A stretch of 57,891 nt of DNA, taken from Lachnospiraceae bacterium. Lineage in GTDB: Bacteria; Bacillota; Clostridia; Lachnospirales; Lachnospiraceae. The stretch is from the NCBI GenBank assembly GCA_016282745.1, contig JAEELL010000043.1:1-57891 (forward strand). The letters are read 5' to 3'. This document shows, piece by piece, positions 8,346 to 16,722 of this stretch. The notes beneath the pieces are model-generated. The model searched no databases. It was not told the origin of the DNA and saw only the letters and a list, made by a program, of their open reading frames with translations. The stretch's first letter is position 1. Each line of letters begins with the position of its first letter. The translations under genes were made by a program, and so were the position numbers.

Positions 8346-9530
8346 ATGAGCAAAGGAAGATTTGGAAATTACGGAGGTCAATATATACCTGAGACATTGA
8401 TGAATGCAGTATACGAACTTGAAGAAGCATACAACAAGTACAAGAACGATCCTGAATTCGTAGCTGAACTCAATGATTTACTTAACAATTATGCAGGCAG
8501 ACCATCTTTATTATATTATGCTGAAAAGATGACAAAGGACTTGGGTGGTGCAAAAATCTATTTAAAGAGAGAAGATTTAAACCATACAGGTTCTCACAAA
8601 ATAAACAACGTTTTAGGTCAGGTTTTGCTTGCAAAGAAAATGGGTAAAACAAGAGTAATCGCAGAGACAGGTGCAGGTCAGCACGGTGTTGCAACCGCAA
8701 CAGCCGCAGCACTTATGGATATGGAATGTGAAATATTCATGGGAAAAGAAGACTGTGACCGTCAGGCATTAAATGTATTCAGGATGGAACTTTTAGGTGC
8801 AAAGGTTCATGCTGTAACAAGCGGAACAATGACACTTAAAGATGCAGTAAATGAAACAATGAGAGAATGGACCAACAGAATATCAGATACTCACTATGTT
8901 CTCGGATCTGTTATGGGACCTCATCCATTTCCAACAATTGTACGTGATTTTCAGGCAGTAATAAGCAAGGAAATCAAAGAACAGATTCTTGAAGCAGAGG
9001 GCAGACTTCCTGATGCAGTTATAGCTTGTGTTGGTGGCGGCTCTAATGCCATTGGAGCATTCTACAATTTTATTGAAGATAAAGAAGTTGAACTTATCGG
9101 TTGCGAAGCTGCAGGTCTTGGCGTTGATAATCCTAAGAATGCCGCAACAATCGCAAACGGAACTGAAGGTATATTTCACGGAATGAAGTCAATATTCTGT
9201 CAGGATGAATTTGGACAGATTGCTCCTGTATATTCAATCTCAGCCGGACTTGATTATCCGGGAATCGGACCTGAGCATGCAATGCTTAACGACACAAAGA
9301 GAGCTCGTTACGTACCAATCACTGACGTAGAAGCAGTGGAAGCATTTGAGTACCTCTCAAGAACAGAAGGAATTATTCCTGCAATAGAGAGTTCACATGC
9401 TGTTGCTTATGCAATGAAATATGCAAAAACATTAGATAAAGATAAAATAGTAGTAGTTAACATTTCAGGACGTGGTGATAAAGACGTTGCTGCAATTGCA
9501 AGATACAGAGGAGTACAGATTTATGAGTAG
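8346..9530 (+). CDS. trpB: Tryptophan synthase beta subunit
   Basis: It condenses indole with serine using PLP. The 394-residue protein has [29 protein letters not shown], and [16 protein letters not shown] with PLP Lys85; [13 protein letters not shown] is the catalytic loop and [10 protein letters not shown] the phosphate-binding Gly-rich loop. This is the standard TrpB1 form that works with TrpA. AATAGGAGG lies ahead of the ATG. Its last eight bases overlap trpA, as is usual for the two subunits of the complex. Confidence 0.97.
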   Translation: MSKGRFGNYGGQYIPETLMNAVYELEEAYNKYKNDPEFVAELNDLLNNYAGRPSLLYYAEKMTKDLGGAKIYLKREDLNHTGSHKINNVLGQVLLAKKMGKTRVIAETGAGQHGVATATAAALMDMECEIFMGKEDCDRQALNVFRMELLGAKVHAVTSGTMTLKDAVNETMREWTNRISDTHYVLGSVMGPHPFPTIVRDFQAVISKEIKEQILEAEGRLPDAVIACVGGGSNAIGAFYNFIEDKEVELIGCEAAGLGVDNPKNAATIANGTEGIFHGMKSIFCQDEFGQIAPVYSISAGLDYPGIGPEHAMLNDTKRARYVPITDVEAVEAFEYLSRTEGIIPAIESSHAVAYAMKYAKTLDKDKIVVVNISGRGDKDVAAIARYRGVQIYE

Positions 9531-10296
9531 AATAAAAGATGCATTTAATAATAAAGCTTTTATAGCATTTGTCACAGGAGGAGATCCTGATCTTGAAACA
9601 ACAAAGAAATTAATTTTAGAGATGCAGGATAAGGGAGCTGACCTTATTGAAGTTGGAATTCCATTTTCAGATCCTGTAGCAGAAGGCCCTGTAATTCAGG
9701 AAGCTGATCTTAGAGCATTAAACGCAGGATGCACAACAGATAAGCTCTTCGATACACTCAAAGAAATCAAAGATCAGATAAAAATTCCGCTTGTATTTAT
9801 GACATATATCAACGTAATCTATGTTTACGGAAAAGAAAAATTTATGGATAGATGTAATGAATGCGGAATCTGCGGAATCATTGTTCCGGATTGTCCTTTC
9901 GAAGAGAAGAACGAACTCCAGCCTGAATGTACAAAGGCAGGAATCGAACTGGTATCTCTTATTGCACCTACATCTAATGACAGAATAAAAAAAATAGCCA
10001 AAGAAGCCGAAGGATTTGTATACTGTGTATCTTCTCTCGGTGTTACAGGTGTAAGAGAAAACATCACAACAGATCTTGGTGCAATGGTAAAATTAGTAAA
10101 AGAAAACACCGATATTCCATGTGCAATAGGTTTTGGTATTTCAAAGCCTGAGCAGGCTCAAAATGTCTGCAAATACGCTGACGGTGCTATCGTTGGAAGT
10201 GCAATTGTAAAAATAGTGGCACAACATGGAAAAGACTGTGTTCCATATGTAGGTGAATATGTAAAATCTATGAAAGAAGCTTGCTTAAGAGCATAA
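9523..10296 (+). CDS. trpA: Tryptophan synthase alpha subunit
   Basis: It cleaves indole-glycerol phosphate and channels indole to TrpB. The start at 9523 is chosen because AGAGGAG lies about nine bases upstream and the protein then begins MSRIKDAF at family length (257 residues); the longer frame from 9472 lies inside trp[14 protein letters not shown] and [20 protein letters not shown] are diagnostic. Catalytic Glu43 is present. The second acid, Asp60 in Salmonella (DPLADG), aligns with Glu54 here (DPVAEG). It is the last gene of the operon and is followed by a terminator. Confidence 0.95.
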   Translation: MSRIKDAFNNKAFIAFVTGGDPDLETTKKLILEMQDKGADLIEVGIPFSDPVAEGPVIQEADLRALNAGCTTDKLFDTLKEIKDQIKIPLVFMTYINVIYVYGKEKFMDRCNECGICGIIVPDCPFEEKNELQPECTKAGIELVSLIAPTSNDRIKKIAKEAEGFVYCVSSLGVTGVRENITTDLGAMVKLVKENTDIPCAIGFGISKPEQAQNVCKYADGAIVGSAIVKIVAQHGKDCVPYVGEYVKSMKEACLRA

Positions 10297-10304
10297 TTAA
10301 ATAC

Positions 10305-10330
10305 ATTAAGTCTCGAAAGCGAGACTTAAT
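10305..10330 (+). terminator. trp operon terminator
   Basis: Arms ATTAAGTCTCG (10305-10315) and CGAGACTTAAT (10320-10330) enclose AAAG and are followed by TTTTAT. A second hairpin follows, with arms at 10338-10350 and 10359-10371 and one mismatch. Confidence 0.85.
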
Positions 10331-10393
10331 TTTATAGGGGACTAATGCAATATACATGTTGCATCAGTCCCTTAAATTTATTTATCAAAAAAA

Positions 10394-10423
10394 TTGACTA
10401 AATCATCTTTTGATTCGTATTAT
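10394..10423 (+). promoter_or_regulatory. Promoter of the ECF sigma gene
   Basis: TTGACT (10394-10399), an 18-bp spacer and TATTAT (10418-10423) lie just before the AGGAGG of the sigma gene. It resembles a housekeeping promoter; I could not identify a separate ECF-type autoregulated promoter. Confidence 0.45.
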
Positions 10424-10441
10424 TGATGAGGAGGTTGAAAA

Positions 10442-10942
10442 ATGATGGCAAAAATGAGTACTCAACAATTCGAGCAAATCTATGAAAAATATAAGACGAC
10501 TTTATTTAGAGTTTCATTTACATATCTGAAAAACAATCATGATGTACAAGATGTTCTTCAAGAAGTATTTCTTAAAAGGTATTATTGTAAAACTGAATTC
10601 ACAGATGAAGAGCATGAAAAAAACTGGATGATACGCGTCACTATAAATCTATCGAAAGATTTATTGAAAAGCTTTTGGAAAAGAAATATTGGAAGCATTG
10701 AAGATGACTCATTCACCGAAGCAATAAATCAATTTGGATTTATGGAAAATGAAAAAGAACTATTCAGACAGGTCATGTCATTGCCTGAGAAAAATAAAAT
10801 AGCAATTTATTTACATTATTATGAAGGCTATTCATGCAAAGAGATTGCAACAATGATTAGGTGTAGTGAATCAGCTGTAAAAATGAGACTCAAAAACGGA
10901 CGTAATTTATTGAAGGTAAAATTAAAGGAGGGATGGACTTGA
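10442..10942 (+). CDS. ECF-type RNA polymerase sigma factor
   Basis: A 166-residue sigma-70 family protein with only regions 2 and 4. Region 2 is FEQIYEKYKTTLFRVSFTYL followed by KNNHDVQDVLQEVFLK and NWMIRVTINLSKDLLKS. Region 4 is LPEKNKIAIYLHYYEGYSCK followed by EIATMIRCSESAVKMRLKNG, with the recognition helix. AGGAGG precedes the ATG. It overlaps the next gene, which encodes a membrane protein of the DUF4179 anti-sigma type, so the pair likely forms a stress-responsive sigma/anti-sigma switch. The inducing signal and target promoters are not visible. Confidence 0.88.
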   Translation: MMAKMSTQQFEQIYEKYKTTLFRVSFTYLKNNHDVQDVLQEVFLKRYYCKTEFTDEEHEKNWMIRVTINLSKDLLKSFWKRNIGSIEDDSFTEAINQFGFMENEKELFRQVMSLPEKNKIAIYLHYYEGYSCKEIATMIRCSESAVKMRLKNGRNLLKVKLKEGWT

Positions 10943-12048
10943 ATAATAACAAGTACATAGAAATGATGAACAAGGTTAATATACCTGAAGAAATGGATAA
11001 AGAAATAAAAAAATCTATCCTTTCAGGCAAAAGACACAAACATATCAATATAAGATTAAACAAATATGTTTATGCTGCCGGAAGCGTAGTCGCTGCATTC
11101 GCATTGGTATTTACAATTGGAATGTCAAATCCGACATTGGCAAAAAACATTCCACTGATCGGACATATTTTCCAAAATATCGAAAAAGATGCAAATTATA
11201 AAGGCAATTACAACAATGTTGGAAAACAGTTAACAAGCGAGAATGATAATAATAAATATAAAAAACTGTCAGACGGAATTACAATAAATTTATCAGAGAC
11301 CTATTGCAATAGTCAGGCATTGTACATTACAATGGAAATCAAATCAAAAGAAGAGTGGCCTGAAATGGACTATTTAGAATTATTCACAGAAGAAAAATAC
11401 AGTTTTAACACAACTTCTACTAATGATGCATTAGTATTGCAAGGGCATATTATTGACAAGCATACCTATGTTGGAATGATTAGATTTGACTTAAATCAAA
11501 AAATAACCGACATTAATTCTTTACCTGATTCATTTGGACTCGATTTGACAGTTTCTAAGATTAAAGGATTACTTTCTGATGCAGTATTCGACGAAAATGC
11601 ACAAGTCGACAGTGAGTACGCAGTTATGAATGGTCCTTGGGATTTTAATGTAAATGTAGATGTAAATACAAAAGAAACAATTCAAATGAATCTTAGTGAC
11701 AGGGCAAAAGACGGCTTAGGTTTTTCATCTATTGTTAAAGACAGATTTGAAATCGCCGTATACAGTCTCAATGAAGACCCTAATTACTTTGGAGATTATT
11801 TCCCTGTTGTTTTAAGTTCTAACGGAAGAGTATTAACCTGCAGTGATAGCATCAGTTCCTATGCAATTGGTGACGAAGATTCTTCTTATGTTGAATTATT
11901 CCTCTTTGATGAAAACGATTGGCTTGATGATATTAAGACAAAATATTGGATAACACCTGACGGATTAACAAACAAAGATGAATTGGCTACTTTTAGAGAT
12001 ATTATGCTTGAAAGATGTAAATATCACACTAAGGTTGAGTTTGAATAA
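10933..12048 (+). CDS. Membrane anti-sigma factor, DUF4179 type
   Basis: The cytoplasmic N-terminus is about 50 residues, with one membrane segment YVYAAGSVVAAFALVFTIGM at residues 47-66. The juxtamembrane NPTLAKNIPLIGHIFQNI is typical of DUF4179 anti-sigma proteins. A large extracellular domain of about 280 residues lacks Cys pairs apart from isolated Cys. It should hold the upstream sigma factor until a signal leads to release. Start choice: the ATG at 10933 is almost touching GGAGG (10927-10931), whereas the in-frame TTG at 10939 has ideal spacing of seven bases, so initiation may really be at TTG. It overlaps the sigma gene by 10 bp. Confidence 0.8.
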   Translation: MDLNNNKYIEMMNKVNIPEEMDKEIKKSILSGKRHKHINIRLNKYVYAAGSVVAAFALVFTIGMSNPTLAKNIPLIGHIFQNIEKDANYKGNYNNVGKQLTSENDNNKYKKLSDGITINLSETYCNSQALYITMEIKSKEEWPEMDYLELFTEEKYSFNTTSTNDALVLQGHIIDKHTYVGMIRFDLNQKITDINSLPDSFGLDLTVSKIKGLLSDAVFDENAQVDSEYAVMNGPWDFNVNVDVNTKETIQMNLSDRAKDGLGFSSIVKDRFEIAVYSLNEDPNYFGDYFPVVLSSNGRVLTCSDSISSYAIGDEDSSYVELFLFDENDWLDDIKTKYWITPDGLTNKDELATFRDIMLERCKYHTKVEFE

Positions 12049-12072
12049 CAGAATTTACTTATGGAGATTTTT

Positions 12073-12531
12073 ATGTTTAATACAACACTTTGTTATATAG
12101 AAAAAGACAATAAATATCTGATGTTACACAGAACGAAAAAAAAGAACGACATCAATGAAGGACATTGGATTGGAGTAGGTGGGAAATTTGAAAAAGACGA
12201 AACTCCCGAGGAATGTCTTCTTCGCGAAGTAAAAGAAGAGACAGGCCTTACTCTCACAAGTTTTAAACTCCGCTCAGTAATTACATTTCTCTCCGACGAA
12301 TACGAAACTGAATATATGTATCTGTATTCTGCAGATGAATTTACCGGAGAAATAAAAGAGTGCGACGAGGGAGATCTTCATTGGATAGATAAAGACAAAG
12401 TGCTTGATTTAAACACCTGGGAAGGCGACAGAATCTTTTTGACAAAGCTTATTAATGGAGATGATTTTTTTACGTTAAAAGTTCGCTATGAAGGAAAAAG
12501 ATTGGCTGAATCTGAAATTTTTCAATACTAA
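12073..12531 (+). CDS. Nudix hydrolase (MutT/8-oxo-dGTP diphosphatase-like)
   Basis: The Nudix box GGKFEKDETPEECLLREVKE followed by ETGL fits GX5EX7REUXEEXGU exactly. The N-terminal CYIEKDNKYLMLHRTKKKND is the usual MutT-like strand with a substrate-facing Arg. Such proteins clean oxidised or non-canonical nucleotides, or hydrolyse other NDP-X substrates; the substrate cannot be set from sequence. I start it at 12073 because GGAG at 12063-12066 is six bases upstream, whereas the ATG at 12061 has no ribosome-binding site. It yields 152 residues and ends before a strong terminator. Confidence 0.85.
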   Translation: MFNTTLCYIEKDNKYLMLHRTKKKNDINEGHWIGVGGKFEKDETPEECLLREVKEETGLTLTSFKLRSVITFLSDEYETEYMYLYSADEFTGEIKECDEGDLHWIDKDKVLDLNTWEGDRIFLTKLINGDDFFTLKVRYEGKRLAESEIFQY

Positions 12532-12535
12532 ACAG

Positions 12536-12587
12536 AAAAGTTACGCATTGAATGATATGAAATTCTTATCAGATGTGCGTAACTTTT
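12536..12587 (+). terminator. Terminator after the Nudix gene
   Basis: Arms AAAAGTTACGCA (12536-12547) and TGCGTAACTTTT (12576-12587) form a perfect 12-bp stem with a 28-base loop, followed by TTC. Confidence 0.75.
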
Positions 12588-12646
12588 TTCTTGTTAGCCC
12601 AATACAATAATGTTATAATGCATTTTATAAATATGATAGGAGAGTG

Positions 12647-12678
12647 TAGTGAAACTGACACATAGTGAAACTACCACA
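12647..12678 (+). repeat. 16-bp tandem duplication at the cysE start
   Basis: TAGTGAAACTGACACA (12647-12662) is followed directly by TAGTGAAACTACCACA (12663-12678). Each copy holds a GTG. The first GTG (12649) is well placed after AGGAG but opens a 33-codon frame out of phase with cysE; the second GTG (12665) is in phase. Confidence 0.85.
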
Positions 12679-13579
12679 TATTACAATGTCAAAAGAAATC
12701 AAATCAATTATTTCAGAGGCAGTAAAAGACATTGCCTCAAATTATGAAAACAATGATATATATGCAGGAGACTGTTCAAGCAGACTTCCAAACAGAGGAG
12801 AGATCATCAATATTATCAAAGATCTTAGAAGAGTGATGTTCCCCGGTTACTTTGGATATGAGAACATCGCCACTTCATCTCCGGACTATTTTATTGGTCA
12901 TTACCTGACAAAAGTATATGAGCACTTAAGCGCTCAGGTACAGCTTGCATTCAGATACAACAACTGTTCACTGTCTGATGTAGAAATAGAAGAACTCACT
13001 GACAATGTATGCGAGACTTTCTTCTCTAAAATTTCCGATATACAAAAAATACTTCTCACAGACGTGGAGGCACTTTTTAACGGAGATCCTGCTGCAAATA
13101 ACAAAGAGGAAATAATATTCTCTTACCCTGGATTATTGGCTATATTTGTATACAGAATTGCTCACGAGCTCTATCTTATGAATGTGCCTTTCATTCCAAG
13201 AATCATGACAGAATACGCACATAGCAGAACAGGTATTGATATCAACGCAGGTGCAACAATTGGAGAATATTTCTTTATTGATCACGGTACAGGTATTGTT
13301 ATCGGCGAGACTACAGTTATTGGAAAAAATGTCAAAATATATCAGGGTGTTACGCTCGGTGGTATTTCGACAAGAGGCGGACAGTCACTTCGCGGAATCA
13401 AGAGACATCCTACCATTGAAGACAATGTTACTATTTATGCCGGTGCCACAATACTTGGTGGCAACACTGTAATCGGTAAAGATACGGTTATCGGTGGTAA
13501 CACTTTCATCACAGAATCTGTTGATGCAGGAACAAAAGTATATATGAAAGCTCCTGAACTTAATTTTAAAAATCAATAA
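12665..13579 (+). CDS. cysE: Serine O-acetyltransferase (long form)
   Basis: It makes O-acetylserine from serine and acetyl-CoA for cysteine synthesis. The C-terminal left-handed beta helix is clear: GIDINAGATIGEYFFIDHGT, GIVIGETTVIG, YQGVTLGG and IYAGATILGGNTVIG; His in FIDHGTG is catalytic. The helical N-terminal domain of about 190 residues makes it the roughly 300-residue form. The start is awkward: GTG at 12665 begins KLPHITMSKEI but lies 20 bases past AGGAGAG because a 16-bp duplication (12647-12678) intervenes; the ATG at 12686 has no ribosome-binding site. The product family is certain, the start is not. Confidence 0.9.
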   Translation: MKLPHITMSKEIKSIISEAVKDIASNYENNDIYAGDCSSRLPNRGEIINIIKDLRRVMFPGYFGYENIATSSPDYFIGHYLTKVYEHLSAQVQLAFRYNNCSLSDVEIEELTDNVCETFFSKISDIQKILLTDVEALFNGDPAANNKEEIIFSYPGLLAIFVYRIAHELYLMNVPFIPRIMTEYAHSRTGIDINAGATIGEYFFIDHGTGIVIGETTVIGKNVKIYQGVTLGGISTRGGQSLRGIKRHPTIEDNVTIYAGATILGGNTVIGKDTVIGGNTFITESVDAGTKVYMKAPELNFKNQ

Positions 13580-13602
13580 ATCACATATTTATATAAGTTT
13601 TA

Positions 13603-13645
13603 TACCTCTCATATTAGGAAATAATAATATGGGAGGTACTTTTTT
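13603..13645 (+). terminator. cysE terminator
   Basis: Arms TACCTCTCATATT (13603-13615) and AATATGGGAGGTA (13626-13638), with one G-U pair, are followed by CTTTTTTT. Confidence 0.85.
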
Positions 13646-13854
13646 TATGGTAAAAAATCTTCATATTTTATGTCATTATTTCAATATATATGTTAAAATA
13701 AAAATGTATTTATATCAGTTAACGTAAGACTTTGACCTATATAAGTTCTTATATAATTATAACTTGAGATTATTTGATCGGATTTGACAACTTTATACTT
13801 TTATATATGAGAGATTTATGATTCTCTGCGTTGAAAATAGTGGAGGACAAAACT

Positions 13855-16710
13855 ATGAAAAACAGGCAATTACTACCTTACATATCTCCTGTTGGAGCGT
13901 GGGCGCTTTCAGTTGGAGCTACAATAGGTTGGGGACTTGTCATAGTCCTCATCAATAACTATCTTTCTGTAGCCGGGCCCGTTGGCAGTATCATCGGATT
14001 AATTATCGGCTTTTTTGTTATGCTTATAATGAGTTTTAATTACTATTATCTGATGAAAGACCTCAGAGTCCCTGGTGGTGCATATTCATACATAAAAGAA
14101 TATTTCGACTCCGATCACGGTTTTCTTATCGCCTGGTTCATTATGCTCACCTATTTCGGAATGTTTTGGGCAAATCTTGAAGCTATACCATATCTTTTAA
14201 ATTTCTTTTTCAATAATATTTTCCATTTTGGATTTCATTATAATATATTTGGTTATGAAGTTTATGCAGGAGATATAATTTTCACTTTATTGCTGATACA
14301 GTTTATCGTCATAATCTGTATTCGTGCTAAAAAAACAATGATATATGCCCTGATAATTATGTGTTTTGGGATAATTGTCTCTGTGGGCTTATGTTTTTAT
14401 TTCTGTTTTATAAACAGAGAACCGCAGTTTTCCTCTATTGAACCTTTGTTTTTGGAAAATCATGATAAATTTAACCAGATTCTTAAAATTGCCGTAATAA
14501 CGCCTTGGGCATATATAGGCTTTGAAAATATCTCACATTCCTCTAAGGAATTTACCTTTGACAATCAAAAGACTAAAAAAATAATGATTGTCTCGCTTTT
14601 GACATCATTATTTGTGTATATATTGATAATATTCTTATCTATCAGCGCATATCCGTCCAGATACAGCAACTGGTATGAGTATTTTTCAGACACTCATAAT
14701 TTATCGGGAGTAGAAGCACTTCCTGCTTTCTATGCTTCAAGATATTATCTGGGTAATTGGGGACTATTTCTTATGTTTATAGCTATATCATGCCTCATAA
14801 TAACCAGTCTTATATCCAATGTAATTACCCTCAGTCGACTTTTGTATTCCATGGCACTTGATAAAATACTTCATCCAAAATACTACAGACTTAACAAAAA
14901 ACGACTTCCTGTAAATTCAATTATACTGATAGGTATTATTTCCTGTCTTATTCCATTTTTAGGCAGATCAGCCCTTGGATGGATAGTTGATTTAACAACA
15001 ATAAGCGGAACAATTATATACGGAATGGTATCAGGTGCCACATTGAGAAAGGCAAGAATTCATAACAATATTAGATACAAATTATTAGGTATAGTCGGGA
15101 TTTCAATAACAATCACGCTGGCTATTTATCTTTTATTTTCAAATCTGATTACTGAATCAGCTCTTGAACCTGAGACATATTTCTTATTTGCCGTATGGTC
15201 AATTTTAGGTTTTAGTTTTTTCTTCCGCATCCTAAAAAAAGATACTACTAAAAGCTTCGGAAAATCAACTATTGTATGGATGGTATTGTTAATCCTTGTA
15301 TTGTTCACCTCTTTAGTTTGGGTTAGCGAAACCACAATAAAAAGTTCAAGCAAAGTTTTAACTCAAGTTTCGAAATATATGATTTCAAACAAAAATGCAG
15401 ACAGTTCGCAAATACAGCAATTTTTATCTACTAAGGTCACGGAGCTTCGTTTTGAAAATTTAAAAATATATGTAATTTTTGCAATCCTGTTTGGAATATC
15501 GTTAAACATACATCTTTTGATGCAAAATCAGCAGAAAAAATTGGAAACTGAAAAAATCAGAGCAGAAGAAGAGAACAAGGCCAAAAGCGAATTTCTCTTT
15601 AACATGTCTCACGACATCAGAACTCCTATGAATGCTATACTTGGTTTTTCCAGTTTAGCAAAGACGTCAGGTATAAGCATTGAAGAAAAGAATAAATATC
15701 TTGATAAAATTGATGTCGCAGGAAAGCATATGCTTTCTCTAATCAATGACATTCTTGATATGAGTCAGATTGAAAGCCACAAACTGATTTTGATGCCTGA
15801 AGACACCAATATAATCGATTTGTTTAATGAAATATACGACATATTTGCCGAGCAAATGAAGGATAAAAATATTGATTTTGCCCTTGACTATTCCACCGTT
15901 TTAAATGAATGGATAATATGCGACAAGAACAGACTACAACGTGTTGTACAAAATCTGATAAGCAATTCGCTGAAATTCACAGCTGAAGGAGGATTCGTTA
16001 AAGTTTCACTAAAAGAAACCGGCACAGAAAAAAACAAAGTATATTACTTAATAACCGTCGCCGATAACGGCATAGGAATGAGTGAGGAATTCAAAAAAAA
16101 TGTATTCGGAACCTTTGAACGGGAACGCTCTTCAACTGTTAGCAAAATTCAAGGAACAGGTCTTGGACTCAGCATCGTTAAAAATATTGTCGAATTAATG
16201 AACGGAACAATAGACTTGAAATCAAAGCAGGGCGAAGGCACTGAATTTTATATAAAACTTTCTTTTCCAGTCACTGAAAATCCTGATACCATTTGCGAAA
16301 ACAATAATTTCCCCGAAACAGCAAATGAAAAAAGAGTATTATTGGTAGAAGACAACGTAATAAACCAGGAGATTGCAAATGAAATACTTACTCACGAGGG
16401 TTATCTGGTGGACTTTGCAGAAGATGGTAAAAAGGCATTAAAAAAATTAACCGAATCCCCACAAGATTATTACGACATCATTTTGATGGATATTCAAATG
16501 CCTGTCATGAACGGATATGAAACAACTAAGGCTATTCGCTCGCTGGAAAATAAAAAGCTGGCCAAGATTCCTATAGTTGCCATGAGCGCAAACTCACTGT
16601 CCGAAGACATAAAACGCTCACTTGATTCGGGAATGAACGCCCATCTTTCCAAACCTATTGATGTAAAACAACTAAAAGTTACTCTAGAAAAACTTTTATA
16701 CAAATTATAA
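13855..16710 (+). CDS. Amino-acid permease / hybrid histidine kinase / receiver fusion
   Basis: 951 residues starting at ATG 13855 (GGAGG nine bases upstream; the earlier TTG at 13831 has no site). Residues 1 to about 430 form an APC-superfamily transporter: WALSVGATIGWG is the unwound TM1 motif, VPGGAYSYIKEYF lies after TM2, and about 12 membrane spans follow. Two more spans flank a short outer loop; the last is YVIFAILFGISLNIHLLM. The cytoplasmic kinase has the H-box MSHDIRTPMNAILGF (His586), the N-box QNLISNSLKFT, and nucleotide loops ADNGIGM and GTGLGLSIV. A C-terminal receiver has Asp879 in MDIQMPVMNG. It lies 13 bp upstream of a receiver-EAL gene and an HPt gene. A CbrA-like sensor-transporter role is inferred. 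Confidence 0.9.
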   Translation: MKNRQLLPYISPVGAWALSVGATIGWGLVIVLINNYLSVAGPVGSIIGLIIGFFVMLIMSFNYYYLMKDLRVPGGAYSYIKEYFDSDHGFLIAWFIMLTYFGMFWANLEAIPYLLNFFFNNIFHFGFHYNIFGYEVYAGDIIFTLLLIQFIVIICIRAKKTMIYALIIMCFGIIVSVGLCFYFCFINREPQFSSIEPLFLENHDKFNQILKIAVITPWAYIGFENISHSSKEFTFDNQKTKKIMIVSLLTSLFVYILIIFLSISAYPSRYSNWYEYFSDTHNLSGVEALPAFYASRYYLGNWGLFLMFIAISCLIITSLISNVITLSRLLYSMALDKILHPKYYRLNKKRLPVNSIILIGIISCLIPFLGRSALGWIVDLTTISGTIIYGMVSGATLRKARIHNNIRYKLLGIVGISITITLAIYLLFSNLITESALEPETYFLFAVWSILGFSFFFRILKKDTTKSFGKSTIVWMVLLILVLFTSLVWVSETTIKSSSKVLTQVSKYMISNKNADSSQIQQFLSTKVTELRFENLKIYVIFAILFGISLNIHLLMQNQQKKLETEKIRAEEENKAKSEFLFNMSHDIRTPMNAILGFSSLAKTSGISIEEKNKYLDKIDVAGKHMLSLINDILDMSQIESHKLILMPEDTNIIDLFNEIYDIFAEQMKDKNIDFALDYSTVLNEWIICDKNRLQRVVQNLISNSLKFTAEGGFVKVSLKETGTEKNKVYYLITVADNGIGMSEEFKKNVFGTFERERSSTVSKIQGTGLGLSIVKNIVELMNGTIDLKSKQGEGTEFYIKLSFPVTENPDTICENNNFPETANEKRVLLVEDNVINQEIANEILTHEGYLVDFAEDGKKALKKLTESPQDYYDIILMDIQMPVMNGYETTKAIRSLENKKLAKIPIVAMSANSLSEDIKRSLDSGMNAHLSKPIDVKQLKVTLEKLLYKL

Positions 16711-16722
16711 AGGGAGGTCGCT

